Of a DNA stretch of 64,000 nucleotides, positions 35,336 to 44,200 are shown piece after piece. The notes beneath the pieces are model-generated. The model saw only the letters and a list, made by a program, of their open reading frames with translations, ran no database searches and was not told where the DNA came from. Position numbers and translations under genes: made by a program. The stretch covers positions 558,001 through 622,000 of the forward strand of contig JAHPZH010000002.1 in assembly GCA_019058315.1 (NCBI GenBank). The letters run 5' to 3'. Position 1 is the stretch's first letter; each line of letters starts with the position of its first letter. Source of the stretch: Candidatus Helarchaeota archaeon (GTDB taxonomy: Archaea; Asgardarchaeota; Lokiarchaeia; Helarchaeales; RDOG01).

Positions 35336-36481
35336 TTATTTTTTATTTTTGAAAAATATTTCATCTGCTGCTTTGACTCCTTTTCCAAGATTTTTCAAAA
35401 ATCCTAATTGGCTTAAAGCTAACTCAATTAGAGATAAAGTTACTAATATTTCCCTTTCCGTAACAACATTCATATGGGCGATCCTAAATATCTTACCCTT
35501 TATTTTACCTTGACCACCAGCGATTAATACTCCCTTATCTTGAATGGCTTTTCGAAATTCTTCATCTTTTATGCTATTAGGATAGCTGACAGCTGTTACT
35601 GTATTTGAAGCAAATTTTTCATCTGCAAATAAATCTAACCCTATAGCTTTAATTCCTTCTCTTGTTGCTTTACCCATGATTCTGTGCCGTTTAACTCGAT
35701 TTTCAAATCCTTCCTCTTCAATCATCAAGAGAGATTCGTGTAATGCATAAATATGCGGGATAGAAGGAGTAAATGGCATATGATCTTCCCTATATTTTAA
35801 GAGATTTAAATAATATGACGGAATAAATTTCCTAGATTCAATAATTTCCCATGCTCTTGGTCCAACCATAATCATACCCAAACCTGGAGGGATACCCACA
35901 CATTTTTGACTTCCTCCAGCTAAAATATCAAAATTCCATTTGTCTGGATAAACATAATCTCCACCAACAGAAGTTACTCCATCAACAATTAGTATTTTAT
36001 CATATTCTCTTGCCACTTTTCCGATTTCTTCTGCTGGATTTAAAATTCCAGTAGAGGTTTCATTATGGCATATGGTTATAAATTTTATATCCTTATTTTT
36101 TTCTAGACTCCTCGCAATATCTTCTCCTCTTACAGCTTTTCCCCATTCAATATTTAGAACTATTGATTCTCCTCCATAAGCTTTTGTTAATTCCAACCAT
36201 CGTTCTGAAAATTTACCTTGAACTACATTTAATACTTTATCTCCTGGTGAAACAACGTTAGCAATAGCTGAATCCATAGCTGAAGTTGAAGAGCCAGTAA
36301 GTAGAAATACCTCGTTTTTAGTTTGGATTAGTTTTTTAAACATATTTATTGTTTCTTCAAAAAACTCCTCGAATTCCGGAGTTCTATGTCCAATTAGAGG
36401 TCTAGAAAAAGCCTCATATATTCTCGGATGCATAAATACTGGACCAGGTATCATTAATAAAGGTGGATTGTCATGTTTCAT
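35336..36481 (-). CDS. Class V aminotransferase (alanine-glyoxylate / serine-pyruvate type)
   Basis: A PLP-dependent aminotransferase of 381 residues. The N-terminal IPGPVFMHPR and GHRTPEF are typical of the AGXT/serine-pyruvate family; LTGSSTSAMDSAI binds the PLP phosphate, VDGVTSVGG carries the Asp, and the Schiff-base lysine is Lys193 in GGSQKCVGIPPG. The C-terminal RIAHMN holds the substrate-carboxylate Arg. Cytosolic. ATG start. It stands alone, so the pathway (glycine/serine metabolism or phosphonate-like) cannot be told from context. Confidence 0.87.
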   Translation of the reverse strand: MKHDNPPLLMIPGPVFMHPRIYEAFSRPLIGHRTPEFEEFFEETINMFKKLIQTKNEVFLLTGSSTSAMDSAIANVVSPGDKVLNVVQGKFSERWLELTKAYGGESIVLNIEWGKAVRGEDIARSLEKNKDIKFITICHNETSTGILNPAEEIGKVAREYDKILIVDGVTSVGGDYVYPDKWNFDILAGGSQKCVGIPPGLGMIMVGPRAWEIIESRKFIPSYYLNLLKYREDHMPFTPSIPHIYALHESLLMIEEEGFENRVKRHRIMGKATREGIKAIGLDLFADEKFASNTVTAVSYPNSIKDEEFRKAIQDKGVLIAGGQGKIKGKIFRIAHMNVVTEREILVTLSLIELALSQLGFLKNLGKGVKAADEIFFKNKK

Positions 36482-36641
36482 CTGATATTCTCCATTATTT
36501 AGGTATTTTAAATGGATTATATAATAAAAAGAATTTTATAAATCTTCTTTCATTCCATTCAAATTAGTTAAAATATATTTTATGGTTTGATTTTGAATAT
36601 TGTAATTAAATCCAAATCTAATTTAAAAGTTGAGAACTTGG

Positions 36642-37448
36642 ATGAAACGGCGAATTATAACACTATTAACAGATTTTGGTCTTCAAGATCCTTATGTATC
36701 TGTTATGAAAGGTGTAATACTAACAATCTGTCCTACTGCCGAAATTGTTGATATTTCCCACCAAATAGGGAAATTTAATATTCGTGAAGCGGCTTTTAAA
36801 TTGGCTTTTACTGCAAAATATTTTGAGCCAAATACAATTCACTTAGTTGTAGTTGATCCAGGTGTGGGGAGTTCTCGAAAATCTCTGATAATATCAACAG
36901 AAAATTATTTTTTTATCGGTCCCGATAATGGAGTTCTTTCATTAGCAGCGGAAAAAGACGGGATTAAACGAATTATAGAAATAACCAATGAAGATTTATT
37001 TCTTAAACCTGTTTCTAATACGTTCCATGGGCGAGATATTTTTGCACCAGTTGCTGCACATGTAGCAAATCATATTCCATTAAATAAAATCGGTTCTGAT
37101 AGGAATGAGATGATTAAATTGTCTCTCACAAAAGCTGCTATGATTAGTAATGAAATTTTTGGTGAAGTGTTATATACTGATGGATTTGGAAACATAGTCA
37201 CGAATATTAATTCTGATTTGCTTAAGAAATTAAATATTTCTCATAAAACCAAAATGGAAATAGAAATAAAAGCAAAGTTAGAGAATATTATACTATGCAA
37301 CTCCTATAATGAAGTAAAAAAAGGAGAATTACTTGGAATAATTGGATCTAGTGGTAATCTAGAAATATCAGCTAACCAAAAAAGCGCAGCAAATTTATTA
37401 AATGCCGAAATTAATGATAAAATTAGAGTTAGAGTATTTAAAGTTTGA
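36642..37448 (+). CDS. SAM hydrolase (DUF62, SAM hydroxide adenosyltransferase)
   Basis: A 268-residue member of the chlorinase/fluorinase-related DUF62 family; archaeal members hydrolyse SAM to adenosine and methionine. Seen are LLTDFGLQDPYVSVMKGVI, DPGVGSSRKSLI, FIGPDNGVLS and FHGRDIFAPVAAH, and a C-terminal beta-domain with GSSGNLEIS. The Asp-Arg-His arrangement of the hydrolase subgroup appears in DPGVGS-R and FHGRD. I chose ATG at 36642; TTG at 36630 would add four residues. It overlaps the NMN adenylyltransferase stop by 11 bp, convergently. Confidence 0.87.
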   Translation: MKRRIITLLTDFGLQDPYVSVMKGVILTICPTAEIVDISHQIGKFNIREAAFKLAFTAKYFEPNTIHLVVVDPGVGSSRKSLIISTENYFFIGPDNGVLSLAAEKDGIKRIIEITNEDLFLKPVSNTFHGRDIFAPVAAHVANHIPLNKIGSDRNEMIKLSLTKAAMISNEIFGEVLYTDGFGNIVTNINSDLLKKLNISHKTKMEIEIKAKLENIILCNSYNEVKKGELLGIIGSSGNLEISANQKSAANLLNAEINDKIRVRVFKV

Positions 37449-37965
37449 GCTTTGTCTCGCCTATCGCTTTAATTCTTTCTACTCCCCCAATATCCTTAAT
37501 AAATTCGGCAACAGATGAAGGTACTGATTCCTCCCAAGGTTTTCCTTCTATTATTGCTGTCCGTATTAATGTAGCAGTGTATTTTTTTCTCTCAAAAAGT
37601 TTTACTTCTCCTATTTTAAAACCACTTTCAGTAAGTAATCTCCTTACTAGAGGATTATTTGAAAAAACAATTTGAAAAGAAGGAGTTAAAGATACTAAAT
37701 GAGCAACCCATATTCGATTATCATTAGTATCTGGAACTGGAATGAGATAATATCTATTTGGATCAATATTATTTTCATCTAGGGCTTTTTTAACAAAAGT
37801 AATCCGCTCTCCTGCCGTAAATGGATTACTAAAAGAATGACTACACTGCGCACTGCCTATAACAATTATAAGTTCATCGACTTGTTTTAGAATTTCTTTT
37901 ATTGCTTTAATGTGACCTTTATGAATAGGCTGAAATCTTCCAATAAATACTCCTCGTTTTACCAT
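37438..37965 (-). CDS. nadM: Nicotinamide-nucleotide adenylyltransferase, archaeal NadM type
   Basis: Makes NAD from NMN and ATP. GVFIGRFQPIHKGH is the nucleotidyltransferase H-x-G-H-type signature, SAQCSHSFSNPFTAGERI the archaeal NMN-binding loop, and TATLIRTAIIEG matches the ISTxIR site for ATP phosphates. Length 175 is normal for the archaeal enzyme. ATG start. It is followed on the same strand by no close gene and is preceded by the MGMT gene 28 bp upstream, so NadM, MGMT and RtcA form a leftward run. Confidence 0.92.
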   Translation of the reverse strand: MVKRGVFIGRFQPIHKGHIKAIKEILKQVDELIIVIGSAQCSHSFSNPFTAGERITFVKKALDENNIDPNRYYLIPVPDTNDNRIWVAHLVSLTPSFQIVFSNNPLVRRLLTESGFKIGEVKLFERKKYTATLIRTAIIEGKPWEESVPSSVAEFIKDIGGVERIKAIGETKLKL

Positions 37966-37993
37966 TTTGACAATTATCCTGTTAATTAAGGGG

Positions 37994-38326
37994 TTATTTC
38001 AATAATATAACTTTAGAAACTAAATATTTGTTTAAATTAATTTTACCATTATTAATTTCAACATTTTCGTTTCTTAATAATTTTTCCTTATTTTCTGGTC
38101 CCGAGGCAAAACCACCAATTTTTCCATCACTTCTAACAACTCTGTGACATGGTACTTTTATAGGATATGGATTTTTATTCAAAGCATTACCCACAGCTCT
38201 GTATGACTGATTTCCAATTACTTCTGCAATCAAACCATACGTTGCAACTTTCCCTTTTGGGATTTTTTGTGTAATTTTATATACTTTCTTTTGAAATTCT
38301 GTTAGTTTGCTAAAATCAAGCCCCAT
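37994..38326 (-). CDS. Methylated-DNA-protein-cysteine methyltransferase (Ogt/MGMT domain)
   Basis: A 110-residue single-domain O6-alkylguanine-DNA alkyltransferase. TEFQKKVYKITQKIPKGKVATYG is the DNA-binding helix start, RAVGNALNKNP carries the Arg finger, and the acceptor cysteine is in PCHRVV. Since Cys is present, it is a true alkyltransferase and not an alkyltransferase-like protein with Trp. The N-terminal ribonuclease-like domain of Ogt is missing, as in many archaeal proteins. I chose ATG at 38326; GTG at 38335 adds three residues. It lies a few bases after the RtcA stop. Confidence 0.88.
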   Translation of the reverse strand: MGLDFSKLTEFQKKVYKITQKIPKGKVATYGLIAEVIGNQSYRAVGNALNKNPYPIKVPCHRVVRSDGKIGGFASGPENKEKLLRNENVEINNGKINLNKYLVSKVILLK

Positions 38327-38341
38327 TTTATTCACTTAATA

Positions 38342-39421
38342 TTAAATTTGGGTACAACAAGAGATTTTTATTAAATTATTCAATTTTTCAGATTGAAATT
38401 TTTTATTAATAAACTGTTCTAAAAGCCAAATATTAGTTTTTGCATGATTAGTAAATTTAGATGTTAGAAATTCTGATTTTCCATCATCTGCCATAGCCAT
38501 ATATGGCAATAACTGATCCGAAAGAAAAGTATCACAAGTAGCCTTGCTTTGATATGTATTTATTAAAAAATCTGCACATTTTTGGCCAATAACTTCAGCA
38601 CGAACTCCTCGTTCTCCTACATTATCTGAACCTAAAATAACTCCTGAATTGGTCTTTAACCAAATGGATATTCCAGAACCTGGAGATAATGTATCAACAT
38701 ATTTCGTTTTAATAAAACAAGATTGGTTTAATTTATTCCTTATTTTTCTTTTTACAGCCTTAGCTTGTCTTTCGGCTACATTTTGTTTTTTTAAAAGATA
38801 TGACGCAATAGAAATACCATTAATCTCTTCGATGTCACCTAGTTCAATCAAATGAATTGGTTTTAGTTTTTTTACCGTTTTAATTCTTATTCTGGCTTTA
38901 GCTCCTCCTTTTGGATAAAAACCATCTTTAATTATGTCGATTTCAGCTTTGTAACCCATTTTTTCTAATATTTTTAAGGTGACATTTTGGATGTATAAAA
39001 TTGTAGGAGCCCATTTGCCAAAAGTTGCACCACCATCAATATTTAATTGGATTTCAGATTTACTTTTTATACATGCAATTTGAATTGCTTGTAAAAGAAG
39101 CCCAATGCTACCTGCTGTTGCAATTTTGACATTTAAAGGTCCATTTTTTATTTCATTGGGTTCAAAAAAGATTTCGGTAGTACCTACTTTTGCATCTGAT
39201 AATTTTCCTTGACTTAATTCAGCTAGACTTTTTAATCCTACTAAATGTTGTGTACGTAATCCCGGTTTGGGTCGATTTTTTCTAATGTTATAAATCCTTA
39301 TAGGCGATTTAGTCAAAACAGAAAATGCTGCAGATAAACGTAATATCGAACCTCCTCCCTCTCCATAGCTACCATCAATCAAATAAAATTTTTTAGAATC
39401 AGAAAAGGAAGAACTCAACAT
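38342..39421 (-). CDS. rtcA: RNA 3'-terminal phosphate cyclase
   Basis: Converts RNA 3'-phosphate to 2',3'-cyclic phosphate with ATP. IDGSYGEGGGSILR is the family N-terminal signature, NRPKPGLRTQHL the RNA-phosphate contact, and GGATFGKWAPT and GFYPKGGAKA are core motifs. The histidine that is adenylylated should be in the C-terminal KFTNHAKTN segment. Length 359 is slightly above the family norm of about 340. ATG start. It heads the RtcA-MGMT-NadM leftward run. Confidence 0.93.
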   Translation of the reverse strand: MLSSSFSDSKKFYLIDGSYGEGGGSILRLSAAFSVLTKSPIRIYNIRKNRPKPGLRTQHLVGLKSLAELSQGKLSDAKVGTTEIFFEPNEIKNGPLNVKIATAGSIGLLLQAIQIACIKSKSEIQLNIDGGATFGKWAPTILYIQNVTLKILEKMGYKAEIDIIKDGFYPKGGAKARIRIKTVKKLKPIHLIELGDIEEINGISIASYLLKKQNVAERQAKAVKRKIRNKLNQSCFIKTKYVDTLSPGSGISIWLKTNSGVILGSDNVGERGVRAEVIGQKCADFLINTYQSKATCDTFLSDQLLPYMAMADDGKSEFLTSKFTNHAKTNIWLLEQFINKKFQSEKLNNLIKISCCTQI

Positions 39422-39527
39422 TTATCACATTTTTATAAATTTAAAACCTTATTTAATTAAATTATGTTTTATAAAATTTCATTATAAGCATATTTAATAA
39501 AAAATCCTTTCAAATTTTTAAAATTGG

Positions 39528-39536
39528 AAAAAAAAA
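39528..39536 (-). terminator. T-tract terminator after the secreted 289-residue protein
   Basis: On the minus strand nine consecutive T lie about 17 nt past the stop at 39553, as for an archaeal U-tract terminator. Called from composition and place. Confidence 0.4.
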
Positions 39537-39552
39537 GAGAATTCAATAATTT

Positions 39553-40419
39553 TTAGTGTCTTGACTTCACAACAGCAGTTATGATAATAGCCCCAACAAC
39601 TAATAAAGAAATACCTATTATTATAAATACTCCAGAAGTCCCTAAACCTACGCCTCCACCAATATTAGGTCCCATTGTCAGTAATAATAATTCTATTGGA
39701 ATTCTTCCGTCTTCTCCTATAAGCTTCTGTTCCATCACAAGTATCCAACCACTTGTTATAACCAAATACTGTCGAGAAAGGATTAGTACTCCTTTGCTGT
39801 TATAACTGTAAGTAATCCTCGAACTCCCAGGAGTACTAGCATTTCCTACCGTTATATCCCATGTTCCAGAAATACTTGGGGGTGTTGGAGCCGTATAGCT
39901 AAAAGTAAAACCAAAGGATACTAAGACTGCCATTGCTGAATAAGTTAAATTAACAATAGTATGATTAGCTGTTGTATAATTTTGAGGGATAATATTTAAA
40001 CCCCAAGAATAATATTGCCCTGTATAATTATACATACCACCTACATTATAAGCTGTAATTGGGGTTGTTGAGTTATATGCAGCAATTAATGATTCACTAT
40101 AACTTGTCCAACTTTGTGATGTACTATTATAATAACGCCCTGTAGCCCATATCATATCTGCTATCCAACCAGACGTTAGATTACAAGTACCACTATCAAT
40201 AGAATTGTTCATTGTAGTAATAGTTGTTTCTATTTTATCACCAGAGGAAACCAAAGTTCTAATTGCCATAGTCCATGTATCATTTACAGCAATTGTAAAC
40301 CCATCAGAACCTTCTGTTAAGTTAGGTCCAATCGCTTGTATACGTTGAACTGGAAAACACAATAATAAAGAAGTGATTAACATAGTTAATAAGGGCAAAG
40401 ATATTACTATTCTTTTCAT
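39553..40419 (-). CDS. Secreted membrane-anchored protein of unknown function
   Basis: I do not recognise this 288-residue protein. It has a clear signal peptide (about residues 1-25, a hydrophobic LLTMLITSLLL core ending near QRIQA), a beta-rich ectodomain of some 225 residues that is rich in Thr, Ser, Tyr and Trp with many N-x-S/T sequons, and a C-terminal span (GVFIIIGISLLVVGAIIITAVV) with a short basic end. I chose ATG at 40419; GTG at 40434 would add five residues ahead of the signal. It lies between RtcA and other envelope genes. A surface or periplasmic-space protein is all that can be said. Confidence 0.75.
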   Translation of the reverse strand: MKRIVISLPLLTMLITSLLLCFPVQRIQAIGPNLTEGSDGFTIAVNDTWTMAIRTLVSSGDKIETTITTMNNSIDSGTCNLTSGWIADMIWATGRYYNSTSQSWTSYSESLIAAYNSTTPITAYNVGGMYNYTGQYYSWGLNIIPQNYTTANHTIVNLTYSAMAVLVSFGFTFSYTAPTPPSISGTWDITVGNASTPGSSRITYSYNSKGVLILSRQYLVITSGWILVMEQKLIGEDGRIPIELLLLTMGPNIGGGVGLGTSGVFIIIGISLLVVGAIIITAVVKSRH

Positions 40420-40690
40420 TTTAGTTTGTCCCACCGTTTGCTTTAATTTTAAGTGATTTAAAAATGGATTATAAAATATCTCTTTTTAATTTATTAAAAT
40501 ATTTTCTAACAAAAATAAGAAGTTTTATTTAATTTTATTTTTTATATTTTTTTTTCAATAAAATAAATGAGATATAACCAAATTTAAATTAGAATCAAAA
40601 ATTAATTTATAAAAAATCTTTAAAGAAATTTAAGATGTTTACATTACTATTAGAATTTTCTATTCATTTGAAAAACTTGAATTTTTGACT

Positions 40691-41176
40691 TTAAAATGCA
40701 ATTAATCCTAAAACTATAAACAAAATTCCGAAGAAAATCAAAGCAACTCCCATAATAGATAACCGAATTTGTTTAGTCGTTTCGATTAACTCTGCTTCAA
40801 CTACATCACTTGCTAATCTTTTATAAAAATGTGGTACTAATATTTCTGCACTTATTATACAGACGATACTTATCCACCATGTAAAATTAGGAATTCCATC
40901 AATTGATGTAAAAGAAAACATTAAAGATATTAAATTAAGGTTACGAGAATAAAACATTAATAAACCAGATCCAAAAAATAGTCCTAAAAAAGTAGCTAAT
41001 GCTAATAATAATGTTTGAACTATCTTATTTTCAAAAACATCACGAATACCATATCGTGAGAACCCTCTCATTGCGATTTCTCGTGTTTCTCTTAATTGTA
41101 TTTTGGCTAATTCTTTTTGTTTCTCTTCTTCAATTTTTTTTTCTATTTTCATAAGATCTTCTTTAGATTTAGACAA
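40691..41176 (-). CDS. Membrane protein with N-terminal coiled coil
   Basis: Not a family I recognise; 161 residues. A charged helix of about 35 residues (EDLMKIEKKIEEEKQKE and on) precedes three hydrophobic spans, about 55-80, 100-118 and 135-160. The start is best placed at TTG 41176: GGTGAT lies 4 nt upstream (41181-41186), whereas the longer GTG start at 41185 would fall inside that ribosome site. It lies downstream of the 1930-residue surface protein on the same strand, past a T-tract, and may be separately transcribed. Confidence 0.6.
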   Translation of the reverse strand: MSKSKEDLMKIEKKIEEEKQKELAKIQLRETREIAMRGFSRYGIRDVFENKIVQTLLLALATFLGLFFGSGLLMFYSRNLNLISLMFSFTSIDGIPNFTWWISIVCIISAEILVPHFYKRLASDVVEAELIETTKQIRLSIMGVALIFFGILFIVLGLIAF

Positions 41177-41238
41177 AAAAATCACCTGAATTAATTGAAC
41201 TTATAGTTGATTCTCCTATAAATATATATTTCATAGAT

Positions 41239-41256
41239 TAAAAAATAAAAAAATAA
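41239..41256 (-). terminator. T-tract terminator after the 1930-residue surface protein
   Basis: On the minus strand two T-runs of seven and five lie 14-31 nt past the stop at 41270, as in archaeal U-tract terminators. Confidence 0.4.
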
Positions 41257-41269
41257 AGGAATGAGGTTG

Positions 41270-44200
41270 TTACTCTTTTTTAGTTTCTTCTTCCTTAGTT
41301 TCTCCTTTTAATCCTGCTATAAATTCTCTCTGATCAGATGGAGAGAGATCTTTTATTTCTTTCAAGAATAAGCGTTTTTCTTCAGAGGTAAGATCTGTTA
41401 TTTTTTCTAAGTCTGCTTTAATTTGTTCTTCAGTAAGTGGGGATAATTCTTTTTCTAGTTCTTCCTTCTTTATGACTTTTGTGATTGGTGGGGGTAATTT
41501 CTTGGGAGAAATAGGTTCTAATTTCACACCAAATATTGATAATTTTACTTCTGCTTCCTCGGTTATCTGTTGCTCCCGTGATTTCATAATTCCAGCGTGT
41601 GTTTTTCGCCTTCTTTTAATTTTCTTATCGGTATCTTCTATCATTCGTAGTGGATATGGAACTCTTAAAATCCTGATTGTATAATAAGTGGAATATGCTC
41701 CAACAACCGCAACTGTACCTATTACACCTAATATCATTGCACCCGTTAAAGGTCCAAAAGGGCCAGCGGAATTAATATTAATGATTAGTGACCTTTGATT
41801 TGTCGTAAGCATTGCCGCAGTATCATAATCATTATAATTACCATAGTCATCATTGGGATCAAAGGAGTTCGAAAAACCTTTCAATCTGGCCTCAAATATA
41901 TACATACCTGGCTCTTTTGGGTCAAAAAATGAGTCCCATGTGTCTAATGATGTAATATACAATCCATTTCCCATGTCTACCATAAAACCTAAAACCGGAA
42001 TCAAGGGATTAATTCCAGGACCCTTTATCTCATATTCAATATTTGCTCCTCTCAAATTTTTAGGAGAATTTCCAGTGGCTGTAGGATCAGTAACTTTTAA
42101 AACGATAAATAACAGTTCTCCTTGCGTTGCAACAGGATACATTGCTTCTTCCATAACAACAGGTATTGGTAAAACTTTTATATTAAAAAATCTCTCTGCA
42201 GGACTAATTTTATATTGTTGGTAATTAGTTTCTGAAGTAACTACTTTTTTAGCCGAGAGTGTTACTCGATATTCCGTGTTTATTTTTAGACCTGTAGTAT
42301 CTATAGTAAAATTATAAATACCATCATTATTATCTGCTAAATTATCCTCCCAATATATACCAGGTAAAGCGGGTATTGCACCTTCTGTTATGTTGATCCA
42401 CGCATATGCATCATTAATTGGCCCTCCATTTCGTGTACAAGTATCATTGTAAAAAAAACTCATTGTAAATATTCGATTTTTAGGAATCAAGTAAGGGCTG
42501 GCTTTATATCCAGATGCATCTAATGTTAAATTCTCATAAATAGCCAAAATATCTCCCAAGTCTTCGGTCTTTTCCATTACACCACCAATATCTACTCCGT
42601 CTAATGAAGTTGGTCGGGAATTCAAGAAGAATGTAATTTCCTTCTGTGGTATAATTGGAGGTGTCCCATCATCATCAATAGTATAATTCTGTAAATCTCC
42701 TATGATTTTAAATTTAAATTCTTTTCCAGGAGCTTCTTCTTGGGCTTCTAAAGAATATGTGGAATATGCTGCAACATATTTTCCATTGATCTCAGGTATA
42801 TTTATACTTGCATTGATTGGAGTTAATGGACTAGCCATATCTATTAAATCGAACTCAAGATCAAACCCTTCTACTTCCCACGATCCATCAGGGTGGTCAG
42901 CAGTGACTGTCCCATTATTTAAAGCATCCCATGCTGTTAAATTTAACGTTAGAATATCATTCCAATAATATTTAAGATCAGTCGTATCATGGATTAAATG
43001 GTTATTCCTTTGAATGAGAACTACAGGATTATCATTAACATCTATATCTAGTGTTTTAACTACTTTACCAAATTTATATGGAGGGTTTGCTCCGCCTATC
43101 ATAGTTTCATTGTACCAGACTTTATCTAATTTCTGACATGTTATATACAATGTATATTGGCGAGCGAGTGCTTTGTGGACTGTAAAATTTTGATAGTACC
43201 ATCCCCATGTAAGATTATTGTTTATATCCCAAGGAATTAAATTACCTGTGTAATATCCATCAGTCGTGTTAATCTCTGGCACCAAACTATAGTGACCACC
43301 AGTATCACCTGTCCATCTGTATGGAATAGCTTCTATCCAGTCTTTGTTCCAAGCAGTTCCCTCTGCTTCTGATCTAATAGATACATCTCCAGCATTTACT
43401 CGTTTAAGATTTTCTCTTAAATATGAGACATTACCTTCTCGCAAAGCAATACTATCGTTATAATACGTAGAATTAACAAATCCAACGTGTGAATTTAATC
43501 CAGAAAATGGTCTACTAATATCATCTTCTAAACCATAGTATCGGACATATATTGTTATGTTATCATTATCCCAATCATACCAATATACATCGATATCGGT
43601 TTGTTGTATTGGATCTTCAGCCCATGTAACGTCAGAACTTACAACAAATTTATATTCTGCTTCTTCTACCGAAAATTTAACCCATTTGAGCTTCTCATAT
43701 GGAGTACCAACCATTCTTTCGTCACTGGTTGTACTTTCATTCATGAGATATACTTGTTCGAATTCCCAATCTAATGAATCATTCCTAGCAATAGTAACAG
43801 AGAAGTTTAAATAGTAATACTGCTCCCACCAATTAGAAGATCCTTCATCAGTAGCTTCACAAGCGGAATCTATATCAATAACAGCATCAAAAGTACCTGG
43901 TACTTTTTGAGATAACAGACCACTAGTTTCATTTTGTGCCCAAAGAGTTCTAATTAAATTTTTTATAGTGGCATTTCCAAGTACAAGAGACCAATTAACT
44001 GTAACTAACCCATAATATTCGCTGCCAAAGCTATTATTATCTATGAGTTTATTATGAGATTCATCGTATATATACACTAATAGATTAAGAGGATCTCCTT
44101 GATCATATTCATCAATAACAGGTAAAGGATTAGGAAATGTCGGTTCTATTCTAATATCCACCATAACGAAAAAACTACCATTTATTTTTCTAGAGTCAAG